In this document: positions 7,698-14,600 of the stretch, in pieces
Numbering within the stretch: the stretch's first letter is position 1
Layout: each line of letters begins with the position of its first letter
From: Candidatus Eisenbergiella pullistercoris
GTDB taxonomy: Bacteria; Bacillota; Clostridia; Lachnospirales; Lachnospiraceae
Direction of reading: 5' to 3'
DNA length: 38,513 bases
NCBI GenBank assembly: GCA_019115665.1
Contig: DXDD01000142.1
Coordinates: 1 to 38,513 of the forward strand
Position numbers and translations under genes: made by a program
The notes under the pieces: model-generated
The model's input: the letters and a program-made list of their open reading frames with translations, nothing else
Database searches by the model: none
Told to the model about the DNA's origin: nothing

Positions 7698-8021
7698 ATG
7701 ACATACGCGGAATTTTTTGCGGAGGTAAAGGCAAGGCTCATGGGAGCGGATGTGTCCGGGATCCACGAGCATCTGGCGTTTCAGTTCAACATCGTGGGAG
7801 AGGCCGAGGGCATCTTCTACGTGGAGGTAAAGGATGGAAAGCTTTTCGTGGAGCCCTATGAATATTTTGACCGGGACGCCGTATTCACCTGCAAGGCGGA
7901 GACGCTGAGAAAGATCGCGGATAAGAAGCTGGATCCCATCATGGCGGTCACGCTCCAGAAGCTGAAGGTGGACGGAAACATTGAAAAGGCCCTGAAGCTG
8001 AAGGAGATTCTGGCAAAATAA
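7698..8021 (+). CDS. SCP2 sterol-binding domain protein (lipid carrier)
   Basis: 107 residues forming a single SCP2-like domain: HEHLAFQFNIVGEAEG and FYVEVKDGKLFVE strands, then DAVFTCKAETLRKIADKKLD, with the typical ending GNIEKALKLKEIL. The family binds fatty acyl chains or other hydrophobic ligands in a tunnel; bacterial members are mostly uncharacterised. No signal peptide, so cytoplasmic. Strong ribosome binding site (AAGGAGAAGGAGG) before ATG 7698. As first gene of the operon with an acyl ligase and ACP, a role in presenting or sequestering the acyl substrate or product is a reasonable inference. Confidence 0.85.
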   Translation: MTYAEFFAEVKARLMGADVSGIHEHLAFQFNIVGEAEGIFYVEVKDGKLFVEPYEYFDRDAVFTCKAETLRKIADKKLDPIMAVTLQKLKVDGNIEKALKLKEILAK

Positions 8022-8047
8022 CGGGGGTCATCAGACGCGTGACGGGC

Positions 8048-8082
8048 AGGCGGCATGACGTGCTGCGCACATCCTGCCGCCT
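8048..8082 (+). other. Hairpin between SCP2 and hydrolase genes
   Basis: AGGCGGCA (8048-8055) pairs with TGCCGCCT (8075-8082) around a 19-nt loop in the 109-nt gap. No T-run follows, so it is more likely an mRNA processing or stability element than a terminator. Confidence 0.4.
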
Positions 8083-8130
8083 CCATGGGATGTGTCCGAA
8101 ATATCCCGCGCTTGGGAAATGGAGAAGAAG

Positions 8131-9084
8131 ATGAAGAAAAGATGGATCGGAGCGGCGCTCCTCGGCATCCTGACGGCCGCGGAGGCGGGAGGAAGCTTCT
8201 ATTTTTACCGCAGGACGATGAAGAGGAGCCGGGTCAGCACGGAGCGGACCATGAAGATGGCGGGAACGGACTGGGAGCAGTATTTCCCCATCATCGAGGA
8301 AAGAAGGAAACGGATGCTTTCCCGGCCGCATGAGGAGATTTATGTGGAATCCTTTGACGGCCTGAAGCTGCACGGGACCTGGTTTCCGGCAAAGGAGGGA
8401 GAGAAGGAGATCACGAAGGCGGTCATCTGTTTTCACGGCTATTCCAGCTGCGGCATGAACGACTATGTTGGCCTGTCGGATTATTATATGAGAAACGGCT
8501 ATTCCATGCTGATCGTGGACGAACGGGCGCACGGAAAGAGCCAGGGAGAATACGTGGGCTTCGGCTGCCTGGACAGAAAGGACGCGCTGAAGTGGATCGA
8601 CTGGGTGTGCGCGCGCTGCGGAGGGCAGGTGCAGATCGTCCTGCACGGCATTTCCATGGGAGCGGCCACCGTTTTGATGACCACGGGGCTTCCCCTCCCG
8701 CCTCAGGTGAAGGGCGTGATCTCTGACTGCGCCTTTACCTCACCGAAGGAGGTTTTCACCCATGTGCTTCGTTCCATGTACCATCTGCCCGCGTTTCCCA
8801 TGATCCAGATCTCAGACTTCGTGAACCGCAAAAAAGCCGGCTACGGGCTGGACGAGTGCAACGCGGCAAGAGAGGTCAGAAAGGCGAAGGTCCCGGCGCT
8901 TCTGATCCACGGCTCGGCGGATACCTTCGTGCCCTGCCGGATGTGTGAGGATATTTATGAAAATTATGCTTCTGACAAGAGGAAGCTCATCATAGAGGGA
9001 GCGGCCCATGCGGAGAGCTATTATAAGGACATGGGCGCTTATGAGAACGCGATGAACGAGTTTTTGGGAGGTATTGTATCATGA
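8131..9084 (+). CDS. Membrane-anchored alpha/beta hydrolase
   Basis: About 317 residues. An N-terminal hydrophobic stretch (~residues 4-24) after MKKR looks like a signal anchor, placing the catalytic domain outside. The fold motifs are clear: oxyanion region CFHGYSSCG, nucleophile elbow GISMG, acid in HGSADTFVP and histidine in GAAHAESY, so the Ser-Asp-His triad is complete. It resembles the YqkD-like/S15-like serine hydrolases. ATG 8131 is preferred because GGAGAAG (8121-8127) sits correctly before it; a GTG at 8092 has no ribosome binding site. The stop overlaps the next start (ATGA). In context it may be a thioesterase- or deacylase-like step, or act on an exported acylated product (inference). 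Confidence 0.85.
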   Translation: MKKRWIGAALLGILTAAEAGGSFYFYRRTMKRSRVSTERTMKMAGTDWEQYFPIIEERRKRMLSRPHEEIYVESFDGLKLHGTWFPAKEGEKEITKAVICFHGYSSCGMNDYVGLSDYYMRNGYSMLIVDERAHGKSQGEYVGFGCLDRKDALKWIDWVCARCGGQVQIVLHGISMGAATVLMTTGLPLPPQVKGVISDCAFTSPKEVFTHVLRSMYHLPAFPMIQISDFVNRKKAGYGLDECNAAREVRKAKVPALLIHGSADTFVPCRMCEDIYENYASDKRKLIIEGAAHAESYYKDMGAYENAMNEFLGGIVS

Positions 9085-10487
9085 TGCGGAAAAGAAAAGG
9101 ATATCCGGTGTACCCTCTGACGGCGGCGCAGAAATTCCATTTTTTCTATCAGAATTTCTGCCCGAAGAAGGAGGTGCTCAATATCGGCACCAGCCTGACC
9201 ATCGAGACGGAGCTGGACTGGGAGGAACTGAAGCGGGCCATCTATAAGGCCTATGAGCGCTGCGATTCCATGCGGCTGCGTTTCGCCGCGGATAAGGAAG
9301 GAAACTGGTATCAGTACGTGGCTGCGAAAGAGGAGAGAGACATCGAATTCGTGGATTTCTCCGGAAAGACCATGGAGGAAGCGGAGAGCGTGATGCAGGC
9401 CTGGACGCAGGTTCCCTTCAAACGGGAGGATTCCCCCATGAACCGGATCGTGATGATCCGGATGCCGGACGGCTTCAACGGCCTGTATCTTCTGGTGGAT
9501 CATATGACCATGGACGCCCAGTCCCTGATCTACTTTTTAAAGGATATCATCGAGATCTACTGCAACGCCAAATATGAGGGCGTGCCTTATCCTAAGGACA
9601 TGGCTTCCTATCTGGATCAGGTGCGTAGGGATCTGGCCTATGAAGCGGATTCCGCGGCGAAGAAGCGGGATGAGGAATATTTTCACAGGATCATCGAGGC
9701 TTCCGAGCCCATCTACAACGGCATAGACGGACCGGCTCAGCTGGAGGCGGAGCGGGAGAGGATGCATAATCCGAACCTGCGGGCGGCCATCAACGTCTCC
9801 GACTCCGTGGATTCCGCGCTGGATATTTTCCACCTGGAGGCCGAGCCCACAAAGCGGCTGATGGATTTCTGTGAGAAATATCATGTGTCTTTAGTCTGCC
9901 TGCTCCTGATGGGGCTTCGCACCTATTTCCAGAAAATGAACGGAAACGACGACGTGTCCATCAACACCGCCATCGCCCGCCGCGCCACCCTGAAGGAGAA
10001 AAAATCAGGCGGAACGAGGATCCATTCCTTCCCCTTCCGCACCATCATCCCGCAGGACAAAACCTTCCTGGAGGGCGTATACGAGATCCGCGACCTGCAG
10101 AACGAGTATTTCATGCACGCAAACTATGATCCGGTGGAATATTTTGCCTACCGGAATAAGATCTATCCGCCGGCGGCTCCGGGAGAGACCTATGAACCCA
10201 TGTCCTTAACCTACCAGCCGCTGACCCTGCAGGAAAAGGGGCTGGACAAGCTGGGCGGCATCCGCTATAAGACCAAATGGTATCCCAACGGGGCGACCAC
10301 TCAGGCCATGTACCTGACCGTCATGCACCGCCCGGACGACAACGGTCTGGACTTCAATTTCGAGCATCAGGTGAAGGCCGTGTCCAGAGAAAAGCTGGAG
10401 TATCTGTATTATTATCTCTGCAAAATCATGTTCAAGGGCGCGGAGAATCCGGACCTGCCCATCGGAGATATCATTAAATTAGTATAA
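9081..10487 (+). CDS. Stand-alone NRPS-type condensation-domain protein
   Basis: 468 residues, one condensation (CAT-fold) domain with no attached carrier or adenylation domain. The N-terminal half starts YPLTAAQKFHFF, the usual opening of such domains. The HHxxxDG active-site motif reads DHMTMDA at residues 140-146: the catalytic second histidine (141) and structural aspartate (145) remain, while the first histidine is Asp and the glycine is Ala. Second-half strands include INTAIARRATL and the DFNFEHQ segment near 430. Known members condense a carrier-bound acyl group with an amine or alcohol. Coupled with the ACP (14-nt gap) and ligase downstream, it would form an amide or ester from an ACP-bound acid. 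The acceptor is unknown. It could also be a papA-like acyltransferase. Confidence 0.82.
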   Translation: MMRKRKGYPVYPLTAAQKFHFFYQNFCPKKEVLNIGTSLTIETELDWEELKRAIYKAYERCDSMRLRFAADKEGNWYQYVAAKEERDIEFVDFSGKTMEEAESVMQAWTQVPFKREDSPMNRIVMIRMPDGFNGLYLLVDHMTMDAQSLIYFLKDIIEIYCNAKYEGVPYPKDMASYLDQVRRDLAYEADSAAKKRDEEYFHRIIEASEPIYNGIDGPAQLEAERERMHNPNLRAAINVSDSVDSALDIFHLEAEPTKRLMDFCEKYHVSLVCLLLMGLRTYFQKMNGNDDVSINTAIARRATLKEKKSGGTRIHSFPFRTIIPQDKTFLEGVYEIRDLQNEYFMHANYDPVEYFAYRNKIYPPAAPGETYEPMSLTYQPLTLQEKGLDKLGGIRYKTKWYPNGATTQAMYLTVMHRPDDNGLDFNFEHQVKAVSREKLEYLYYYLCKIMFKGAENPDLPIGDIIKLV

Positions 10488-10500
10488 GGAGAGAAAAGTC

Positions 10501-10737
10501 ATGTTTGAAAAGCTGGTAGAACTGATCTGTAATTATGTGGAGGTGGAGCCGGAAAACGTGCATCCCGAATCCCGCTTCGTGGAGGATCTGGGCTTTTCCT
10601 CCTTTGATTTCATGAGCATGCTGGGAGAAGCGGAAGAGGAGTTCGGCGTGGAGATCGATCCCCAGAAGGCCTCCGGCATCCTTACCGTGCAGGAAGCGGC
10701 AGATTATCTGGAAGCGCTCGGAAAGGAAGAGGCATGA
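10501..10737 (+). CDS. Discrete acyl/peptidyl carrier protein
   Basis: 78 residues, acidic, four-helix carrier protein. The phosphopantetheine site is Ser34 in DLGFSSFDFMSML, the equivalent of DSL in AcpP. Good ribosome binding site AAGGAGAG before ATG 10501; the stop overlaps the ligase start by 4 nt, implying translational coupling. It sits between a condensation protein and an acyl ligase and not among fab genes, so it is a dedicated secondary-metabolism carrier. It needs a phosphopantetheinyl transferase, which is not encoded here. Confidence 0.9.
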   Translation: MFEKLVELICNYVEVEPENVHPESRFVEDLGFSSFDFMSMLGEAEEEFGVEIDPQKASGILTVQEAADYLEALGKEEA

Positions 10738-12284
10738 TGGAGAAGGAAAAATACGCGGGCGAGATTCCCGAGGTGCGTCTGTGCAGCACGATCCGGGAGA
10801 TCCTCGTCGGAAGCGAGGAAACATACGGTTCCCTGGACGCGGTCCGCTTCAAGGCGGGAAAGGACACGGTGGCCTCCCGCAGCTATACGCAGCTTCGCCA
10901 TGACAGCGAAAGCTTTTCCCGGGCTCTTTCCGCCCTGCTGCCGGAGCGGGCCCATGTGGCGCTGACCGGCCTGACCTCTTACGCCTGGCTGGTGTCCTAC
11001 TTTGGAATCGTAAACGCGGGCTATGTGGCCGTGCCCCTGGACGTTTCCCTTCCTGCCGAAGAGCTCTGCGAGCTGGTGGACCGTTCCGACGCCGAGGTGC
11101 TTGTCCTGGATGAGGTGAGAAAGGACGTGGCGGCCATCGTAAGGAAACGCTGCCCGAAGCTGAAATATCTGATTTCCATGCAGAAGGAGGAGGATGACGA
11201 AGCTTCTCTTTCTCTTCCGAAGCTTCTGAAGGAGCATGAGGGCTCCTTCGATTATACCCCTTCGCCGGAGGACCTGTGCACCATCATGTTCACCTCCGGA
11301 ACCACCGGAAAGAGCAAGGGCGTCATGCTGACCCAGCGGAACCTGGCGGAAAACGCCACCTGCCTGGACATGAAGATCCCTTCCCGGACGGTCATCCTTT
11401 CCGTGCTCCCGATCCATCACGCCTACTGCCTGAGTATGGACATCCTGAAGGGAGTTTCCCTGGGAAGCGTGATCTGCATCAACGATTCCCTCCTGCGCGT
11501 GGCGAAGAACATCAAACTGTTTGCCCCCAACATGATCCTGATGGTGCCGCTGATGATCGAAACCATGGCGAAGAAGCTGGAGGACGCGGCGGGGCTTCCG
11601 CCCGAGATTGTGAAAAAAGAGGTGTTCGGCGAACAGTTCCACACCATCTGCAGCGGCGGAGCCTACCTGGCTCCGGAATATATCGACCTGTTCGCCCGGT
11701 ACGGCATCACCGTCCTGCAGGGCTACGGCATGACCGAATGCGCTCCGGTCATCAGCACCACGGTCAGCTGGAACATCCGGAAGGAATCCGTGGGACAGCT
11801 GCTTCCCAACTGCGAGGCCAAAACCGTGGACGGCGAGCTCTGGGTGCGCGGGAGCAGCGTGATGCAGGGATACTATAAAATGCCGGAGGAAACGGCGGAA
11901 ACCCTTGTGGACGGCTGGCTTCGGACCGGGGACCTGGGCTATGTGGATGAGGACGGCTTCGTTTATCTGACCGGCCGCAGGAAGAATCTGATCATCACCA
12001 AAAACGGAGAAAACGTATCTCCCGAAGAGCTGGAGAACCGGCTGGGCAGAAGCCGCCTGATCCAGGAGATCCTTGTCCGGGAGAATAACGGCGTGATCGA
12101 GGCGGAGATCTTCCCGGACTGCGAATATGCCGAAAAGCAGGGGATCTCTGATATCCGCGCCGCCCTGCAGCAGGAGATCGACGCATATAATAAGGAAGCG
12201 GCGGCTTATAAGAAGATCTACGGCCTGAAGGTGAGAGAGACAGAGTTTGAAAAGACGCCGTCGAAGAAGATCAAGAGATACTAA
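10734..12284 (+). CDS. AMP-forming acyl ligase/adenylation enzyme (ANL family)
   Basis: 516 residues with the ordered ANL motifs: A3 FTSGTTGKSKGV (~residues 185-196), A5 GYGMTE (~330), A7 TGDLG (~399), A8 hinge GRRKNLIITKNGENVSPEE (~412-430) and the C-terminal catalytic lysine in PSKKIKRY (~510-516). It activates a carboxylate as acyl-AMP and, being translationally coupled to the ACP, most likely loads that ACP. Overall resemblance is to long-chain acyl-CoA synthetases rather than amino-acid A domains, favouring a fatty or aryl acid. I cannot read a specificity code without alignment. Last gene of the TetR-controlled operon. Confidence 0.88.
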   Translation: MMEKEKYAGEIPEVRLCSTIREILVGSEETYGSLDAVRFKAGKDTVASRSYTQLRHDSESFSRALSALLPERAHVALTGLTSYAWLVSYFGIVNAGYVAVPLDVSLPAEELCELVDRSDAEVLVLDEVRKDVAAIVRKRCPKLKYLISMQKEEDDEASLSLPKLLKEHEGSFDYTPSPEDLCTIMFTSGTTGKSKGVMLTQRNLAENATCLDMKIPSRTVILSVLPIHHAYCLSMDILKGVSLGSVICINDSLLRVAKNIKLFAPNMILMVPLMIETMAKKLEDAAGLPPEIVKKEVFGEQFHTICSGGAYLAPEYIDLFARYGITVLQGYGMTECAPVISTTVSWNIRKESVGQLLPNCEAKTVDGELWVRGSSVMQGYYKMPEETAETLVDGWLRTGDLGYVDEDGFVYLTGRRKNLIITKNGENVSPEELENRLGRSRLIQEILVRENNGVIEAEIFPDCEYAEKQGISDIRAALQQEIDAYNKEAAAYKKIYGLKVRETEFEKTPSKKIKRY

Positions 12285-12317
12285 TACGAATGGAATCAAA
12301 TCAGTCAGATCGTTTTC

Positions 12318-12343
12318 CAGGGCCGGCAGAGCTGCCGGCCCTG
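12318..12343. terminator. Hairpin at end of the ligase operon
   Basis: CAGGGCCGGCAG (12318-12329) and CTGCCGGCCCTG (12332-12343) form a very GC-rich stem with a minimal gap. There is no T-run on either side, so termination may rely on Rho or on the second hairpin just downstream. Confidence 0.5.
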
Positions 12344-12362
12344 AACTGTTGAGAGATGCGGG

Positions 12363-12401
12363 AAAAAAACAGGACGGCATGACGCTCTGCCATGCCGTCC
12401 T
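12363..12401 (-). terminator. Intrinsic terminator of the bL25 gene
   Basis: On the minus strand, AGGACGGCATG (12401-12391) pairs with CATGCCGTCCT (12381-12371) and is followed by GTTTTTTT (the plus-strand A-run 12363-12369). An 11-bp perfect stem plus a T-run is a strong terminator. It also lies between convergent units. Confidence 0.88.
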
Positions 12402-12440
12402 CTAAGACGCAATCTCTGTCTTTCAGCTGCGCCGCCTGCC

Positions 12441-13037
12441 TTACGCTTCCGCGGCCGCCTCTTCTTCGCCCTCCGCAGGCTCATCGATCGGGGCGTTATG
12501 TGCCAGTCCGACGGAAACAACCACGGCCTCCGGATCGGTCATCAGATGCACATCCTTATCGGAAGCGATCGGAAGATCCTTTACCTTGATGGAATCGCCC
12601 ACCTTCATCTCAGCCACATCCACTTCCACCTTCTCAACCAGAGCGGAAGGAAGCGCGCGATAGGAAATCTCGTTCAGGTGCTGCTCCACGATACCTTCCG
12701 CCACCTTGTCGTGATTCAGCAGAATGATCTCCGCCACGGAATGGATCATCTCGCCGCTTACCAGCGCCTGAAAATCAATTTCCACAACCTCATTTTTCAG
12801 ATGGTTAATATCTATTTCCTTGATCAGAACGTCCATGTTCTCGCCGTCCACATCGAGCTGGACACGACTGCCCTTGCCGCTCGTCTTCAGAAAACGCTCC
12901 AGGGCGTTGCGGTCGATCTTGACGGGAATGGAGCCTTCGATCTTTTTGCCGAACACGTTGCCGGTCACGTAGCCTTCCCTTCTCAGTCTCTTTGCCTTTA
13001 CATCCATGCTTCTCTTTTCAGCTTTTAAAGTATTCAT
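12441..13037 (-). CDS. rplY: Ribosomal protein bL25, CTC (general stress) type
   Basis: About 198 residues, the long two-domain bL25/CTC form: an N-terminal 5S-rRNA-binding domain (~residues 1-90) and a C-terminal beta-domain (~95-180) ending in an acidic, Glu/Ala-rich tail. It binds 5S rRNA in the large subunit; the CTC form in Bacillus is stress induced. ATG at 13037 is chosen because GGAGG lies 9 nt upstream; the frame running up to 13124 has no such site. Monocistronic, with its own promoter and terminator, and AT-richer flanks. Confidence 0.9.
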   Translation of the reverse strand: MNTLKAEKRSMDVKAKRLRREGYVTGNVFGKKIEGSIPVKIDRNALERFLKTSGKGSRVQLDVDGENMDVLIKEIDINHLKNEVVEIDFQALVSGEMIHSVAEIILLNHDKVAEGIVEQHLNEISYRALPSALVEKVEVDVAEMKVGDSIKVKDLPIASDKDVHLMTDPEAVVVSVGLAHNAPIDEPAEGEEEAAAEA

Positions 13038-13141
13038 TTGACTTTTCCTCCATAAAACTGAATGCTTAGCAGGCGTTGCTTGTCGGCTTTCTGGGGTCAA
13101 TAAGCAGGTCTTGTTAAGTATCATTTCCTTGCTACAGCTTT

Positions 13142-13161
13142 ATTATAGCACCGCATGTCAA
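13142..13161 (-). promoter_or_regulatory. Promoter of the bL25 gene
   Basis: On the minus strand a consensus TATAAT (13147-13142) carries an extended TGC in front. A TTGACA (13161-13156) occurs only 8 nt upstream, too close to be the -35, so this is probably an extended -10 promoter. The leader is about 100 nt long. Confidence 0.55.
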
Positions 13162-13242
13162 GAACTGATCCGGTAAAAATATGGAAAAAATTGAAGAAAA
13201 AATGGATTATCCGATACAAAAAGCTTCTTCGCAACAGCTGCG

Positions 13243-13283
13243 GCAGGGGGCAGCCGCGCGACTCTTTTGCGGCTGCCCCCTGC
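13243..13283 (-). terminator. Hairpin downstream of the PepSY gene
   Basis: GCAGGGGGCAGCCGC (13243-13257) and GCGGCTGCCCCCTGC (13269-13283) form a perfect 15-bp stem with an 11-nt loop, about 55 nt after the pepSY stop. The nearest T-run on the minus strand (CTTTTTG) is some 20 nt beyond, so it is a probable but not classic terminator. Confidence 0.65.
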
Positions 13284-13336
13284 TGAAATCACCGGCCGCC
13301 TCAGCGGAAGCTGTACCGGAAGCGTCTGAAATTCAT

Positions 13337-13963
13337 TCAGTCATCATAATCCATCTCATAGCTCACCACTTCCCCGGTGGCGGCGCTGATTTCATAGGAA
13401 TACTCTGTCCAGCCAACCTTCCACTCGATTTCATATACGGCCATACCGTGCTCATAATCAAAATCGATTTCCATACGGCGGGCGTCGCTCTCCGAAACGC
13501 CCGCATGCTGCAGCGCGGCCTGCTTTGCGGCTTCCATTGTAAGATACTCCGTTCCGGCGGCTGAGGCCGCTCCGGTATTTGAGGAAACGCTTCCGGCGCT
13601 GTTTCCCGTACCGCTGCCCGTGCCGGACACAGGATGTTTGGCATCATAATATTCCGCGTCATGATCCCAGGAAAGAATAGTTCCGCTCACCGCGTCGATA
13701 TCATAGTCGTATTCCACATTTCCCTGGTAGAACTCCACTTCATATTCTGCGCGGCCGTCGTCATAATCCAGCTTCGTGCGGATAAAGGTTACGCTGTCCG
13801 CGGAAAGCCCCGCGTTTTCCAGCGCGATCTGCTGCGCCTTTTCGCTGCCGATGTAATTTCCGGAGGGAGCGGCAAGCGCTGCGCTTCCTGCCAGAACCAG
13901 CGTTCCCAGCGCGAGCGCGGAGGCGGCCATCGTCATTTTTCTTCTGCTCATCTTCATCATCAT
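13337..13963 (-). CDS. Secreted or lipid-anchored protein with two PepSY domains
   Basis: 208 residues. An N-terminal signal sequence (~residues 1-32, basic start then TMAASALALGTLVLAGSAAL, cleavage near ALAAP) is followed by two PepSY domains (~37-103 and ~140-207), each with the pattern of AL..AG then DYDDGRAEYEVEF and YDIDAVSGTIL. They are joined by a Gly/Ser/Thr linker. PepSY modules are thought to inhibit or buffer extracytoplasmic proteases; calcium or metal binding by the acidic strands is possible. ATG 13963 follows AAGGAAGG; three consecutive ATGs make the exact start uncertain. Confidence 0.85.
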   Translation of the reverse strand: MMMKMSRRKMTMAASALALGTLVLAGSAALAAPSGNYIGSEKAQQIALENAGLSADSVTFIRTKLDYDDGRAEYEVEFYQGNVEYDYDIDAVSGTILSWDHDAEYYDAKHPVSGTGSGTGNSAGSVSSNTGAASAAGTEYLTMEAAKQAALQHAGVSESDARRMEIDFDYEHGMAVYEIEWKVGWTEYSYEISAATGEVVSYEMDYDD

Positions 13964-14045
13964 CGTTTCCTTCCTTTCAATAATAAAATGTACGGCTGAT
14001 TATCAGACTGCCCGTTTTGTCGGGTCTGTTGTTCTTTCTGTCTGT

Positions 14046-14078
14046 ATCATAGCGGGGGAAGATTAAAGAAACATTAAA
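14046..14078 (-). promoter_or_regulatory. pepSY promoter with an 11-bp direct repeat (response-regulator-like box)
   Basis: Read on the minus strand: TTTAAT (14078-14073), 5 nt, TTTAAT (14067-14062), 10 nt, then TATGAT -10 (14051-14046). No recognisable -35 exists; the repeats take its place. Hexamers repeated every 11 bp just upstream of a -10 are typical of OmpR/PhoB-class activator sites. PepSY genes are often controlled by two-component systems. Which regulator binds is unknown. Confidence 0.5.
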
Positions 14079-14094
14079 TGATAGAATAATGTGA

Positions 14095-14123
14095 TTGAGA
14101 AGCCGGAAAGAGTGTGCTATACT
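14095..14123 (+). promoter_or_regulatory. Promoter of the small toxin mRNA
   Basis: TTGAGA -35 (14095-14100), exactly 17 nt, TATACT -10 (14118-14123) with an extended TGC. Transcription should start near 14130, giving a 90-nt leader before the 30-codon ORF. Confidence 0.75.
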
Positions 14124-14164
14124 GGCACTAACTTGAGAAAGTCAGAGCACATAAAGGCGGCCTA

Positions 14165-14213
14165 CCCTCCTGCTTTTCGGAGGGGCTAACCCTCCAGACG
14201 AAAGAAAGGAGGG
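14165..14213 (+). promoter_or_regulatory. Leader hairpins masking the toxin ribosome binding site
   Basis: CCCTCC at 14165-14170 can pair with GGAGGG at 14179-14184, and CCCTCC at 14190-14195 with GGAGGG at 14208-14213. The second GGAGGG is the Shine-Dalgarno sequence of the toxin ORF, so translation should be low unless the structure is rearranged. Pairing is seen by inspection, not folded computationally. Confidence 0.6.
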
Positions 14214-14220
14214 CAAGCCA

Positions 14221-14313
14221 ATGTATGTTACATATCAGGACCTGGTTCAGATTGGAATATTCATTGTAGCCCTTGTAAGTCTGTTTTATCAGATATTCAA
14301 GGGGAAAAAATAG
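14221..14313 (+). CDS. 30-residue holin-like toxin peptide (type I toxin-antitoxin)
   Basis: A 30-residue ORF begins MYVTYQDLVQ, continues with one hydrophobic helix (IGIFIVALVSLFYQIF, ~residues 11-26) and ends in KGKK. This matches the putative holin-like toxin family (Hol_Tox): polar start, single transmembrane span, lysine tail. GGAGGG lies 7 nt before the ATG. It would insert in the membrane and depolarise the cell if overproduced (family knowledge, mostly from homologues). Its own promoter, a masked ribosome binding site and an antisense RNA over its 3' end support a type I system. Too small for ordinary gene callers. Confidence 0.75.
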   Translation: MYVTYQDLVQIGIFIVALVSLFYQIFKGKK

Positions 14314-14404
14314 CCGCCCACTACTCGCAATAGTGAACGGCTGTGTAAAACAGTTGTTATAATTATTTGAGGGTAGGCCGAGTGTCTCTGGCTTTCCTTT
14401 TTTC
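14305..14404 (-). ncRNA. Predicted antisense antitoxin RNA (about 100 nt)
   Basis: A convergent promoter (14439-14411) would start a minus-strand RNA near 14404. It ends at a hairpin formed from 14342-14312 followed by TTTTTT (plus-strand A-run 14305-14310). In the minus-strand RNA the stem AGCCGUUCACUA/UAGUGGGCGGCU is continuous thanks to two G-U pairs, whereas the plus-strand version has two C-A mismatches, so the terminator is built for this RNA. It overlaps the toxin stop codon and whole 3' untranslated region. The element CGGCCUACCCUC near its 5' end can compete for the 3' arm of the toxin mRNA's end-pairing. Confidence 0.68.
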
Positions 14405-14410
14405 ACTATC

Positions 14411-14439
14411 AATATAGCACATCTGACGTCAGGGCGCAA
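14411..14439 (-). promoter_or_regulatory. Promoter of the antisense RNA
   Basis: Minus strand: TTGCGC -35 (14439-14434), exactly 17 nt, TATATT -10 (14416-14411), with the same extended TGTGC context seen in the toxin promoter. It has the same spacing and similar strength of consensus as the sense promoter. Confidence 0.7.
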
Positions 14440-14488
14440 GGAGCGGACGCAGCTTTTTTCATCTGACTTTGCTGTCAAGAAAAAATAC

Positions 14489-14517
14489 TTGACACCCATC
14501 CCCATCTATAGTATGAT
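14489..14517 (+). promoter_or_regulatory. Promoter of the ylxM-ffh operon
   Basis: A consensus TTGACA -35 (14489-14494), 17-nt spacer and TATGAT -10 (14512-14517). It is the strongest-looking promoter of the window, as expected for SRP and ribosome-maturation genes. The leader is about 75 nt and GC-rich. Confidence 0.8.
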
Positions 14518-14600
14518 ACATCAGTCGGCGCGCGGAGTGCGCATGGTGCGCTGCATATATCTGACGCGTGCCCGGGCAACGCCGCGGCATGGAGGAAAAC

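Larger units (their letters stand above)
14158..14380. repeat. Inverted repeat flanking the toxin gene (mRNA 5'-3' pairing element)
   Basis: CGGCCTACCCTC (14158-14169) is exactly complementary to GAGGGTAGGCCG (14369-14380). The match extends imperfectly outward: AAAGTCAGAG near 14139-14148 against CTCTGGCTTT near 14386-14395. In the toxin mRNA this would join the 5' and 3' ends; the antisense RNA carries the same element near its own 5' end. Confidence 0.8.

Noticed and set aside
7411-7734. N-terminal extension of the TetR protein to 313 residues
   Set aside because: The extra ~108 codons run through operators, promoters and hairpins and encode low-complexity sequence. The HTH begins correctly from ATG 7410 with a ribosome binding site.
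13156-13161. TTGACA as the -35 of the bL25 promoter
   Set aside because: Only 8 nt separate it from the TATAAT box, too short for sigma-A; an extended -10 promoter is more likely.
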